From contig CAVRGH010000010.1 of assembly GCA_963720675.1 (NCBI GenBank), positions 2,170,001 to 2,234,000 of the forward strand: a stretch of DNA of 64,000 nt, given 5' to 3'. The notes beneath the pieces are model-generated. The model did not search any database. It worked only from the letters and a program-made list of their open reading frames with translations, and had not been told where the DNA came from. How positions within the stretch are numbered: the stretch's first letter is position 1; every line of letters begins with the position of its first letter. Source of the stretch: JALHSW01 sp963720675. GTDB lineage: Bacteria > Actinomycetota > Acidimicrobiia > IMCC26256 > PALSA-555. The position numbers and the translations under genes were made by a program. Positions 15,329 through 24,870 of the stretch are shown in pieces.

Positions 15329-18300
15329 TCAGAGCGGCAGGGCGCGGGCCGTGGCGGCAGCGTCGATCAGGCCGCGAGGCTCCGCGACCTCGAGCACCTC
15401 GGCGACGAGTGCCCGAGCCCGGTCGGCGTCGCCCGCGCCGTCGCGAGCGAGCAGCGCCCTCGCGAGGTCGACGCGACCGTGCGCAGCCAGACGGTGCAGG
15501 CCGCGCTCGTCGGACAGCAGGATCGCCCGCTCGGAGGCGCTCACCGAGTCGGCATGCCTCCCTTCCGCGAAGGCGACGCGCCGCGACCAGATGGTCACCG
15601 AAGCCGAGCAGCGCCGTGTCGCCGCCGAGCATGCACCCGGCGTAGCGCGCGACCTCGTCGCGCATGCGAGCGGCCACCGTCGCGTCGCCGCCATTGGCCA
15701 GGTACGTGCCCTCGGCGAAGAGCACCCACGGGACGAGCACCTGCGGCAGCCCCGGACGCAGGTCGCGGGTGAAGTCGGCGAGCCACGCACCGGCTTCGTC
15801 GACCGCGCCCGTCTGGGCGAGCACGACGACCGGAAGGCACGTGATCGCACCGAGGAGCGTCTCCCCGGTCCGCTCGGCCCACGTCATGGCCTCGTCACCA
15901 CGACCGCGCTCGAGCTCGAGGTAGACCATCTGACCGCGGTAGATCGCATCGTTCGTGTCACCGAGCGCCTTCCCGAGCTCGGCGGCCCGCTCGAAGCCGC
16001 GCTGCGCCTCGTCGAGGCGTCCCTCGGCCATCGCTCGTGAGGCGGCGAACACCGTCGGTGCCCACCCGGTCAACGCGGTCGGGATCGCGCCGGCACGGGC
16101 GAACTCCTCACCCGCCGCGTCGAGGTCCCCGGCCTCCACGAGCCCCTGGCCGAGCAGATAGCGCGTCGACCACTCCCAGTCCGGGCGGTGCCTGGACGTC
16201 GTGCGTGCGACTGCCTCGGACGCCACGCGCACGAGCTCCTGAGGCCGGCCGCGCGAGCGGAGCGCCCAGGTCCAGCCGGAGTACGCCAGAAACATCGCGT
16301 CGTCGGCGCCGGCCTCGACCGCGAACCGCGTGCGCCTCCTGGGCCAGCTCGAGCGCCTCGTCGCCGGGGACCAGGATGCACGCGTTCGCCAGCGCGGCGG
16401 TCACCGCGGCGCGGGTCTCCAGGTCGTCCTCAGCGAGGCCCGCGAGGCCCTCGCGCATCAGCTCGACCGCGACGGGGTCCTGGGGCGCGGCCCAATGCCC
16501 GAGATTGCCCATGTACGCGACCCCAGCTCGACCGACCAGCCGAGCGTCACCGAGTCGGCGCGCGAGCTCGGCGGCCGCGAGGGCGTCGCGACGCCCACCA
16601 TCCTGGTCGCCGGCCTCATGACGCGCGAAGCCGCGGTCGATCAACAGCTGCGCGCGCGTCGACGCGTCGAGATCGCCCGCCTCGAGCGCCTCGAGCGCGA
16701 GGTCGTAGTACCGGACGGATTCGTCGTACGCGAGCCCGGTCCGGGCTTCGCGTGCGGCGCGACACGCGTGCACGACCGCTCGGTCGGCAACGCCCGTCGC
16801 CGCGGCTTCCGAGAAGTGATGCGCCAGCTCGGCGGCAGTGCCACCGCCGCCCCGTTCGAGCGCCTCACCGATGTCACGGTGCAACCGCACCCGACGCGTC
16901 GTGCTCAGCTCCTCGAGCAAGGTCGAGCGAACGAGCGCGTGCGAGAACGTCATGCGACCGGGTGCATCGCCCACCTCGTCGACGAGACTCGCCGCGATCG
17001 CCGACTCGATGTGCACCAGCACCGTGTCCTCGGGCGCACCGACGACCTCGGCGACGAGCTGCAGCGGGAACTCACGACCCACCACCGCCGCGGTTCGCAA
17101 CGTCGCGTTGGCGTCGTCGCTGAGGCGCGAGAGTCGCCGTCCGACGACGTCACGGACGCCTTCGGGAATGCCGACTTCCTCGACGTTGCCGACGGTGCCC
17201 TGCCAGACTCCGTCGACCTGCACGAGCACCCCGGTCTCGACCAGGTGCCGCAGCACCTCGCCGAGGAAAAACGGGTTCCCTTCCGTCTCCCGGACGAGCG
17301 CCTGGGCGAACTCGAGACCCGTCTCGTCGAGATCGCTGCCCCCGGTCGCGGTCAGGAGGGCGCGCACGCCCGACTCGTCGATGCCGCGCAGCGAGTACCG
17401 CTCGACGTGCGGTTCACGACGGAGGTCGCCCAGCAGCGCGGCGAGCGGGTGGGAACGGTCGACGTCGGTGTCGCGGTAGGTGACGACCACCAGCATCGGC
17501 GTCTGCGGTGACAGGCGGCGGATGAGGTGGCGGAGCAGGGCGAGACTCGACGCGTCGGCCCAGTGGGCGTCGTCGACGACCACCAGCAAGGGCGCGTCGA
17601 TCGCGAGTGCCTCCAACAGGTCCATCGCGGCATCGAACAGGGCGAGCTGCTCCGTCTCGGGATCGAGGGCCCGCGGCTCCTCGACGCCGTCGATCCTCCG
17701 CCGCAGCTCGGGCACCAGGCGCGTCACCTCACCACCGTGGCGTTCGACGTGAGCGGTCAGCACCTCGATCGGGGCATGCGTCACCGCATGCCGCAGAATC
17801 TCGATCCAGGGCGCGAACGGTGCCGAGATGCTCTCGTCGCACCGGCCCGCGAGCACCCAGGCGCCGTCGTGGTGCGCGGTACGCGCCAGCTCGGCGGTCA
17901 GCCGCGTCTTGCCGACACCGGGCTCGCCACTGACGAGCGCCGTCGCGTGACCGTCCGATGCGGCAGACTTCCACTGCACCCGCAACGCCTCGCGCTCCGC
18001 GTCGCGGCCGGAGAACGGCAGCTCGCGTGCGACGGGGAGGAGCGCGGCGGGCAACGGTGCGCGATCACCCGCGGCCGGCTCCCACGGGACCTCGTACACC
18101 GTCACCGGCTCGGGCAGGCCCTTGAGCTCGAGCTCGCCGACCAGACGGAACGACAGCTCGGTCCGCCCCCGGGCGAGGCCCCGCACCAGGTCGTCGACGA
18201 GGATCTGGCCGCCCTCGGCTCGGTCGCACAGCCGCGCCGCGGTGACGACGGGGGTGCCGTGGCAATCGCCCTCCTCCCAGCTCACGTCACCGGCACTCAC

Positions 18301-18621
18301 GCCGACCCGGACCGCGAGTCGGCGGGCGTCGTCGGCGCCGCGGTTGGCGCGCTCGATCGCCCGTTGGATCGCGGCACCGGCGGCGACTGCGTCGGCGGTC
18401 GCGGTGAACGAGGCCATGAGCCCGTCGCCCAGCCCCTTGACCACTGTGCCCGACTGCTCCGAGACCGCACCGGCGAGCAGCTGGTCGTGCGTCCTTCGCA
18501 GCTGGTCGGCGATGACGTCGCCGAGGCGTGCCCGCAGATCGGTGGAGCCGACGAGATCCGTGAAGAGGATCGTCGCCGTCCCCGAGGTCACGCCGGTTCC
18601 GCCTTCACCTCCGTCCGCCAC
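15329..18621 (-). CDS. Class III adenylate/guanylate cyclase domain with AAA ATPase and TPR regulator
   Basis: A protein of about 1,097 residues, broken by two apparent one-base insertions near 16328 and 15578. Residues 12-170 form a class III cyclase domain (TATILFTDLVGSTDLRARLGD with both metal aspartates expected, VKGLGDGLMASF). From about 225 an AAA/NACHT-like ATPase follows with Walker A SGEPGVGKTRL and Walker B LLVVVDDAHWAD. The rest is TPR-like helices (RGQMVYLELERGRGDEAMTW). This is the mycobacterial Rv0891/Rv1358-type architecture but no LuxR HTH is seen at the end. The GTG start 7 nt after TAGCCT supports leaderless expression. A cAMP-forming cyclase next to a Crp regulator is suggestive. 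Confidence 0.8.
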
Positions 18622-18628
18622 GAGCGTG

Positions 18629-18634
18629 AGGCTA
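18629..18634 (-). promoter_or_regulatory. Putative -10 element, leaderless cyclase gene
   Basis: TAGCCT on the minus strand ends 7 nt before the GTG at 18621. Confidence 0.45.
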
Positions 18635-18663
18635 GGGCCGGGAACCCGCGCGCGCCCGGCCGG

Positions 18664-19368
18664 TCACGCCGAGCCGAGCCAGGCAAGGGTGCGGCGCCAG
18701 GCGTCCGCGGCTTCGTCGGGGCGGTGGGCGGGCCGCTCGGGCGCGTGCACGAAGCCGTGCTCCGCGCCCGGATACACGACGATCTCGCAGTCGGGGCGGT
18801 CCCGCCAGGCCGCCCGCAGGGCCTCGATGTCGGCGGCCGGGGTGAACGGGTCGACGTCGCCGAAGATCGCGAGGGTGGGGCACACGTCGGCCGCGCTGGC
18901 GAGGGGCGCGTCGAACCGCTCGCCCCGCCACGCGTCGGGGATCCGGACCATCCCGTAGAACGCCACCGCGCGCGCGAAGCGCCCTGATGCCGCGGCCTTG
19001 AGCGTCTGCATGCCGCCCATGCAGAAACCGAGGACGTGCGCAGTCGTCGTGCCGTCGTGCTCGGTGAGGAAGTCGGCCGCGGCGACGAGGTCGCCGATCT
19101 GCACGGCGTCGTCGAGTGACGCGAGCGTCCCGAGCCGGACCGACGGATCGGTCGCCCCGACGACGTCGGCGGGAGCCCGCGCGAACGGCTCGGGTGACGC
19201 GACCGCGAAGCCGTGGGTCGCCATCCGGCGGCACAGGTCGTCGAAGAGCGGCCGGATCCCCATGACGTCGGGATGGACGACCACGCCCGCGCTCGGCGCA
19301 CCATCGGCCGGTGTCGCGTGGATGATCTCCACGCTCGCCCCGTCGATCCCGGTGATCGTCTCGCGCAC
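18664..19368 (-). CDS. Dienelactone hydrolase family protein
   Basis: 234 residues, alpha/beta-hydrolase fold. The nucleophile is Cys in GFCMGGMQTL, the acid is Asp in FGDVDPFTP and the His is in PGAEHGFVHAPERP, the Cys-Asp-His triad of dienelactone hydrolases. VVVHPDVMGIRPLFDDLCRR matches the family's oxyanion/entry region. The substrate is not known; such proteins hydrolyse cyclic esters, and only some work in chlorocatechol breakdown. It lies 54 bp after disA on the same strand and 42 bp ahead of the cyclase gene, which has its own promoter. Confidence 0.85.
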   Translation of the reverse strand: MRETITGIDGASVEIIHATPADGAPSAGVVVHPDVMGIRPLFDDLCRRMATHGFAVASPEPFARAPADVVGATDPSVRLGTLASLDDAVQIGDLVAAADFLTEHDGTTTAHVLGFCMGGMQTLKAAASGRFARAVAFYGMVRIPDAWRGERFDAPLASAADVCPTLAIFGDVDPFTPAADIEALRAAWRDRPDCEIVVYPGAEHGFVHAPERPAHRPDEAADAWRRTLAWLGSA

Positions 19369-19422
19369 GACGGTCGCTCCGTGCGCGACCCTCGGTCAGC
19401 TCGCTCACGTGATCGACCGGGA

Positions 19423-20496
19423 TCAGGTGTAGCGGTCGAGGATGCTGGACTCGGCGATGCGGGCCAGGCCGTCCTTGATCGCTCGCGCCCGGGCATCGCC
19501 GACCCCCTCGACCTGCACCAGGTCGGTCTCGCTGGCCCGCATGATCTTCTGCAGGTCGTGGAAGCGCTCCACGACGTGATCGGAGACGACATCCGGCAGG
19601 CGCGGGATCTTGTGCAGCAAGCGGAAGCCACGGGGTTGCGCGGCTGCCTCGAGCCCGAGCGCGGTTGGCAGGCCGAGCACACCGAGCACGAGCTCGTGGT
19701 CGAGCAGGGCGTCGTCGTCGAGGCGCGCGAGCCGCTCCATCACGTGCACGAGCTCGGCCTCGTGGGTCGCGACCGAGTAGTCCTTCGCGACCAGGCGGCG
19801 ATCGGCCTCGACGCCGCCCATCAGCTCGTCGAGCTGCAACAGCACGAGCCGACCGTCGACCCCGAGCTCGATCACGTAGCCCTCGATCTCCTCGGAGATC
19901 CGCCGCACCATCTCGGCCCGTTGCAGGACGGTCGCGACGTCGCGCAGCGTCACCAGATCCTCGATCTCGAGCGCGGAGAGCGACGCGCTCACGGCATCGA
20001 GCCGGTTCTTGTACCGCTGGAGGATCTGCAGGGCCTGATCGGCCCGTGCGAGCACGCGCGGCGTGGGCTCGATCGCTCGCTTCAGCGTGCGCACGTGGAT
20101 CGCGACCTCGGACCGATCCTCGGAGACCGTGACCACGGGGACGGCGATCTGGCGCGCGACCCGCTCCGCGGTGCGGTGGCGGGTCCCGGTCTCGGAGGTC
20201 GGGATGTTGGGGTCGGGCACCAGGTGCACGTTCGCCCGCACGATGCGGCTGCAGTCCGCCGTCAGGATGATCGCGCCGTCCATCTTCGCCAGCTCCGAGA
20301 GGCGCGGCGGCGTGAACTCCGCGTCGAGCAGGAAGCCGCCCGAGCACACCGACAGCACCTCGGGCCCGGCGCCGACGACGATCAGCGCGCCCATGCGAGC
20401 CTGGATGATCCGTTCCATCCCCTCGCGGAGGGGCGTGCCCGGCGCGACGAGGCGGAGGGCCGCGAGGAGCGCTTGAGATCGAGGCGGTGCGGGCAC
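19423..20496 (-). CDS. disA: DNA integrity scanning protein, diadenylate cyclase
   Basis: 357 residues from the GTG at 20496 (VPAPPRSQALLAALR). The diadenylate cyclase domain shows MDGAIIL and GTRHRTAERVA, the DGA and RHR motifs. A helical linker follows, then a C-terminal HhH DNA-binding domain (VEGVGDARARAIKDGLARI). It makes cyclic di-AMP and pauses at DNA branch points. The length is as expected from this start; frames open further upstream overlap radA and include a 9-bp repeat that would code for Ser-Glu-Gln repeats. radA-disA adjacency is conserved in actinobacteria. Confidence 0.95.
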   Translation of the reverse strand: MPAPPRSQALLAALRLVAPGTPLREGMERIIQARMGALIVVGAGPEVLSVCSGGFLLDAEFTPPRLSELAKMDGAIILTADCSRIVRANVHLVPDPNIPTSETGTRHRTAERVARQIAVPVVTVSEDRSEVAIHVRTLKRAIEPTPRVLARADQALQILQRYKNRLDAVSASLSALEIEDLVTLRDVATVLQRAEMVRRISEEIEGYVIELGVDGRLVLLQLDELMGGVEADRRLVAKDYSVATHEAELVHVMERLARLDDDALLDHELVLGVLGLPTALGLEAAAQPRGFRLLHKIPRLPDVVSDHVVERFHDLQKIMRASETDLVQVEGVGDARARAIKDGLARIAESSILDRYT

Positions 20497-20517
20497 TGAC
20501 TGGCCTTCTCGGTCGCC

Positions 20518-20571
20518 CTGCTCGGACTGCTCGGACTGCTCGGACTGCTCGGACTGCTCGGACTGCTCGGG
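20518..20571 (-). repeat. 9-bp tandem repeat between radA and disA
   Basis: CTCGGACTG is repeated five times without error from 20521 to 20565, with partial units at each side. It lies wholly in the 115 bp between the radA stop and the disA GTG, about 25 bp ahead of the start codon. On the coding strand the unit is CAGTCCGAG. It is in frame with disA and would read Ser-Glu-Gln. Copy number may vary by slippage. Confidence 0.9.
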
Positions 20572-20611
20572 TGGGTGTCCCCCGACGATACCGCCTGGGC
20601 GGCGGATCGCC

Positions 20612-21976
20612 TCAGGCCGCGCGCGCCGATCGCGCCCGGAACGCGAGGTCGAGCGCATCCGCGAGCGTCGCGACCGACCGGACCCGGACCCCCGCGGTCG
20701 CGGGCAGGGAGGGCGGGCCGATGGCGCACGTGAACCCGAGCCGCGCGGCCTCGGCGAGGCGGCGCGCCGCCTGCGGCACCTGCCGCAGCTCGCCGCCGAG
20801 GCCGATCTCACCGAGCACGACCGTGTCGGGCGGCACCACGGCATCCATCAGCGCGCCGGCGACGGCCAGCGCGACCGCGAGGTCGACTCCCGGCTCGGAC
20901 ACCCGCACGCCACCCGCGACGCTCGCGAAGACCTCCGCATCGGAGACCTGCACCCCGGCCCGCTGCTGGAGCACGGCAAGCAGCAGCGCGAGGCGCGCCG
21001 AGTCGACCCCGGTCGCCGAGCGGCGGGGCATCGGGGCGGCGCTCGGCGCAACCAGGGCCTGGACCTCCACGAGGAGCGGTCGACTGCCTTCGACGACCGG
21101 TGCGACGACCGAGCCCGGTACGTCGAGCCGTCGGTCCGCGAGGAAGAGCGCCGAGGCGTCGGGCACGTCGGCCAGGCCGTCGCCGCGCATCTCGAGCAGC
21201 CCGAGCTCGGTCGTGGCGCCGAAGCGGTGCTTGAGCGCGTGCAGGAATCGCAGCGTGTGATGACGATCGCCGTCGAAGGACAGCACCGTGTCGACGACGT
21301 GCTCCAGGACCCGCGGCCCCGCGAGCGTGCCCTCCTTGGTGACGTGGCCCACGAGGATCGTGGGGATGCCGCGCTCCTTCGCCAACCGCACGAGTGCGTG
21401 GGCGCAGTCGCGCACCTGCGTGACCGAACCCGGCGCCGCGGTGAGGTCGGGGTCGGAGATCGCCTGGATCGAGTCGACTGCGAGCACCTCCGGAGCGACC
21501 GCGTCGACGTGCGCGCGCACACGCTCGAGCGACGTGTCGTCGGCGAGGAGGAGCGACGGTGCCAGTGCGCCGACGCGCTCCGCACGCATGCGCACCTGCT
21601 CCGGGGACTCCTCGGCGCCGATCAGCAGGCACCGGGTGCCGGCGGCGGCCATGCGGCCGAGCGCCTGGAGCAGCAGCGTGCTCTTCCCCATGCCCGGCTC
21701 GCCGACCAGCAAGGTGACCGAGCCGGGGACGAGCCCGCCGCCGAGCACCCGGTCGAGCTCGCCGACGCCGGTCGCCCGCCGATCGGCGGCTCCTGCACCG
21801 ACATCGGGGATGGGCACCGGTCCCGCGCCCGGGGCGGCGAGGGATGCTGCACCCCGGGCGCGGGAGACGGTCGCTTCGGTGAGCGAGCCCCACGTGCCGC
21901 ACTCGGGGCAGCGCCCGAGCCACCGAGGTGACTCGGCGCAGCACTCACCACATCGATGGACCGATCGCGTCTTCAC
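20612..21976 (-). CDS. radA: DNA repair protein RadA
   Basis: 454 residues from GTG 21976 (VKTRSVHRCGECC). A C4 zinc finger (CGEC ... CPEC) is followed by the RecA-like ATPase with Walker A GEPGMGKSTLL and Walker B VLAVDSIQAI, then a Lon-protease-like domain (GVDLAVALAVAGALMDA, GEIGLGGELRQV). It drives branch migration in recombination. The RadA-specific motif reads KHRFG here in place of the usual KNRFG. It precedes disA on the same strand, and diverges from a HAD gene with 67 bp between. Confidence 0.94.
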   Translation of the reverse strand: MKTRSVHRCGECCAESPRWLGRCPECGTWGSLTEATVSRARGAASLAAPGAGPVPIPDVGAGAADRRATGVGELDRVLGGGLVPGSVTLLVGEPGMGKSTLLLQALGRMAAAGTRCLLIGAEESPEQVRMRAERVGALAPSLLLADDTSLERVRAHVDAVAPEVLAVDSIQAISDPDLTAAPGSVTQVRDCAHALVRLAKERGIPTILVGHVTKEGTLAGPRVLEHVVDTVLSFDGDRHHTLRFLHALKHRFGATTELGLLEMRGDGLADVPDASALFLADRRLDVPGSVVAPVVEGSRPLLVEVQALVAPSAAPMPRRSATGVDSARLALLLAVLQQRAGVQVSDAEVFASVAGGVRVSEPGVDLAVALAVAGALMDAVVPPDTVVLGEIGLGGELRQVPQAARRLAEAARLGFTCAIGPPSLPATAGVRVRSVATLADALDLAFRARSARAA

Positions 21977-22031
21977 CCGAGCACCGTCGCACGGGGGTGT
22001 GACAGCTACGTCCGACCCGGAGCCGGGCCGG

Positions 22032-22037
22032 TACCGT
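22032..22037 (+). promoter_or_regulatory. Putative -10 element, leaderless HAD gene
   Basis: TACCGT ends 6 nt before the ATG at 22044. Confidence 0.45.
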
Positions 22038-22043
22038 CCCCGG

Positions 22044-22697
22044 ATGCCTTCGGATGGTGGTCCGCTCGATGCCGAGCTGGTGGTCGGGTTCGACCTCGAC
22101 ATGACGCTCGTCGACTCGCGCCCCGGCGTCGTGGCGACGCTCGAGGAGCTGTGCCGCGAGCTCGACGCGTTCATCGACGCGCAGGTCGTGGTGAGCCGGC
22201 TCGGGCCGACGCTGGAGGACGAGCTCGCGGAGTGGCTCCCCGCGGACGAGGTGCTGCCGGCAGCGGATCGCTACCGGGAGCTCTATGTCGAGCTGGGGGT
22301 CCCGGGCACCGAGCTGCTCCCGGGCGCCGCGGACGCGGTGGCCGCGGTGCACGAGTCAGGCGGTCGCACCCTCGTCGTGACCGCGAAGTACGAGCCGAGC
22401 GCCCACCTCTGCCTCGCGCACGTCGGGCTCGAAGTCGGCCACGTGTTCGGCTGGCGCCACGGCCCTGGCAAGGGCGAGACCCTGGCCGAACAGGGCGCGA
22501 TCGTCTACGTCGGCGACACACCATCGGACATGATCGGCGCCCGCGTCGCGGACACGTTCGCGATCGGCGTGACGAGCGGACCACATGCCGCCGACGAGCT
22601 CACCGCCGCGGGCGCCGACGTGGTGCTCGACTCGCTCGTCGAGTTCAGACCATGGCTGGGGCGCTGGGGGCTGGGGCGCTGGGCTTCGTCGCGGTGA
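22044..22697 (+). CDS. HAD-superfamily hydrolase, phosphoglycolate-phosphatase-like
   Basis: 217 residues. VGFDLDMTLVDSRPG is HAD motif I with the nucleophile Asp, TLVVTAKYE gives motif II with the Thr, the Lys is in GPGKGETL, and IVYVGDTPSDMIGA is motif IV. The inserted helical cap between motifs I and II is of the Gph type. The likely reaction is hydrolysis of a small phosphoester such as 2-phosphoglycolate; the true substrate cannot be told. The last 53 bp overlap the 3' end of the convergent methyltransferase gene, with a GCTGGGGCGCTGGG repeat in the overlap. Confidence 0.83.
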   Translation: MPSDGGPLDAELVVGFDLDMTLVDSRPGVVATLEELCRELDAFIDAQVVVSRLGPTLEDELAEWLPADEVLPAADRYRELYVELGVPGTELLPGAADAVAAVHESGGRTLVVTAKYEPSAHLCLAHVGLEVGHVFGWRHGPGKGETLAEQGAIVYVGDTPSDMIGARVADTFAIGVTSGPHAADELTAAGADVVLDSLVEFRPWLGRWGLGRWASSR

Positions 22698-23914
22698 CGT
22701 AGCGGACCGGCGGGAACAGCCGCCAGACCCGCCGCGAACGCGCCACCTGCGCCCACCCGAGGTCGCGGAGCACCCGCACGTAGCCGCGAGTCCCCTGCAG
22801 GTCGACGATCACCAGCCGACCGCCGGGTCGGAGCACCCGGGCGATCTCCCGCACCGCGGCGGCGGGGCCGTGCGCGCCGCCGAAGTTGTGCAGGACCATG
22901 CTCGACACCACGGCGTCGAAGGACCCGTCGACGTAGGGCAGCCGATGCCCGTCCCCGGTCACGACCTCGACCACGTCCCGCACCCGTTCGATGACCGCGT
23001 TGTCGAGTGGCGCGCTCGGCTCGTTGCGCGACTGGTCCTGCGCACTCCAGAGGTCGACCCCGACCGCGAGCCCGTCGGTGATCGAGCGCGCGGCTTCGAC
23101 GAGCAGCAGGCCGCGGCCACACCCGAAGTCCAACACGTAGTCGTCGCCCTGGAGGTCGGCGAGGCGGACGATGCGGACGCGCTCGCGGAGCTTCCCACTC
23201 CGGCTCGACGCCACCATGAGCAGCGCGGTGATCGCGACCGGGATGCCGAGCACGATCCCGACGATCATCACCGCAACCACGTTGACGAGCGCGCCGACGA
23301 GCATGACCGCGAACGCACCGAGCGCGACGTACGAGAGCGTGGCGACGACCCCAGGTGCGTCGATCCCGTAGTCGCCGGTGGCCCCGAAGTCGGGACGGGT
23401 CGCGTCGCGCCCATCGAGCACCGACGCCGCTGCGAGCTCCGGGTCCGCGTCCGGCGTGGCGGCCGCGGGTTCGTCTGGCTCCGGCTCCGGATCCGCGTCA
23501 AGGTCTGCGTCCGCGTCCGGGGTGGCGGCGGCGGGTGCGTCGGGCTCCGGGTCGGAGCTCCGGGTCCGGGTCTGGGTCCGCGTCGGCGTCCGATGTGGCG
23601 GCGGCCGGCGCGTCAGGCTCCGGGTCCGGGTCGGAGTCCGGGTCCGCGTCGGCGTCCTGCGTGGTGGCGGGTGCGTCCGGCTCCTGGTCCGGGTCCGGGT
23701 CCAGGTCGGACGCTCGCTCGTCGGGCGCAGCCTCCGCCCCGGGTGCCGGCTCCAGCGGTGCGAGCGGTCCGTCCACCTCGACCGCGCTCCAGAGATCCTC
23801 GGGGATCGAGAGGTCGAGCTCCCCGAGCCCGTCGGCCTCACCCTCGTCGCGCACCGGATCAGGGTCGAGCGGTTCCGGGACGATGCCCGGGGTCGGGTGG
23901 GGCGTTCCTTCCAC
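22645..23914 (-). CDS. Membrane-linked class I SAM methyltransferase with acidic repeat linker
   Basis: About 423 residues once a one-base insertion near 23563 is bridged. From GTG 23914 an N-terminal segment (GELDLSIPEDLWSAVEVDG) leads into about 100 residues of Asp/Pro/Glu/Ala repeats such as DADADPDSDPDPEPDAPA. Two hydrophobic helices (VVATLSYVALGAFAVMLVGA, VVAVMIVGIVLGIPVAITAL) follow, then a methyltransferase domain: VLDFGCGRGLLLVEAAR (motif I), VTGDGHRLPY, FDAVVSSMVLHNFGG and RVLRPGGRLVIVD. The target is not known. The gene overlaps the lipoprotein upstream by 56 bp. The repeats are also a likely place for assembly errors. Confidence 0.72.
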
Positions 23915-24818
23915 GGGGAGGAGTCTGCCCGCCTGGACCCGCCGGCGGTCGTACTCGGCGCGGAGGTGGCGCGGTGGGTGCCGCGCCACCGGCCGTCGAC
24001 GCGCCGCGCCTCGACGGGGCCTGGCCCGCGGCGGCGCGCGTGGCCCGAGTCGGTGCCGGAGAACGGCCGTTCCCACGGCCGCGGCTGCGCCCGCGGCGTC
24101 GGCGCCGACGCCCACCGCGGCTCCAGACGATGACCGCCAGGAGCCCGAAGCCGACCGCGGCCGCGAGGAAGACGATCCGTCCGGTGTTCATCACGCTCGA
24201 GGACGCGTCGACCGTCGCCGCGGTCGAACCTTCCTTCGGGGTGAACGCGACTGCCTGCTGGCCGGGAAGCTTGACCACGACCCGCAGCCCGAACGACGAC
24301 TGCACCTGGGCGAGCAGCTGCTGGTCGATGACGTTGACGTCGACTCCGAGGGCAGCCAGCTTGGCGACGAGCTCCTGGTCGTCGGCAATGCCACTGCCGG
24401 CCGCACCCACATCGATCTTGCCGCTCACGCCGTACTCCGTCGAGAAGATCCCGTCATCGCGCGTCGCGGTGAGCGACGGTAGCGGCCCGATCTTGCCGTT
24501 GAGCCCCGAGATGATCGGTGCGACGTCGTCGACCGACGCGAACGGATGCGTGAGCACGATCGTCGCCGACCCGTCCTTCGCCTTCGCCCAAGACCCGACG
24601 GTCCACCCCGAGTCCGCGAGGTCCGAGAGCCGCACCGCCGTCTCGAGCGGCGCGCCCCCCGATTCCGCCGCCTTCACGGCCTCCGCATCCGCGACCACCC
24701 GCACCCGGACGACCCCCGAACCGTTCTCCCGGACGACGACGGTCACCGTCGTGTCGACCTTGCACCCTGCCAGCAGCAGCGCAAGCGCAACCACGGCAAC
24801 GAAGGAACGTCGGATCAA
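23859..24818 (-). CDS. Lipoprotein with C-terminal membrane helix and basic tail
   Basis: 319 residues from a TTG at 24818. The signal MIRRSFVAVVALALLLAGC has a lipobox (LLAGC) with the lipidated Cys at residue 19. The outer domain (VDTTVTVVVRENGSGVVRVR ... LRVVVKLPGQQ) resembles the LppM-type beta-rich domain seen in actinobacterial lipoproteins. A second helix, GRIVFLAAAVGFGLLAVIVW, lies near residue 215-235 and is followed by a cytoplasmic Arg/Gly/Pro-rich tail of some 80 residues. Mycobacterial LppM has the same lipoprotein-plus-helix layout; that identity is a suggestion only. Confidence 0.7.
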   Translation of the reverse strand: MIRRSFVAVVALALLLAGCKVDTTVTVVVRENGSGVVRVRVVADAEAVKAAESGGAPLETAVRLSDLADSGWTVGSWAKAKDGSATIVLTHPFASVDDVAPIISGLNGKIGPLPSLTATRDDGIFSTEYGVSGKIDVGAAGSGIADDQELVAKLAALGVDVNVIDQQLLAQVQSSFGLRVVVKLPGQQAVAFTPKEGSTAATVDASSSVMNTGRIVFLAAAVGFGLLAVIVWSRGGRRRRRRGRSRGRGNGRSPAPTRATRAAAGQAPSRRGASTAGGAAPTAPPPRRVRPPAGPGGQTPPRGRNAPPDPGHRPGTARP

Positions 24819-24870
24819 CGGCCGAGCTCGGGCGTTCGGGCGGCGGTCGCGGGAGCGGAGACGACGAGGG

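Noticed and set aside
20518..20571. Short tandem repeat as a CRISPR array
   Set aside because: The unit is 9 bp with no spacers, and no cas genes are near. It is a simple tandem repeat.
23440..23750. GGTCCGGGTC-type repeats as a CRISPR array or repeat family
   Set aside because: They code for Asp/Pro/Glu repeats in the methyltransferase linker and have no regular unit and spacer pattern.
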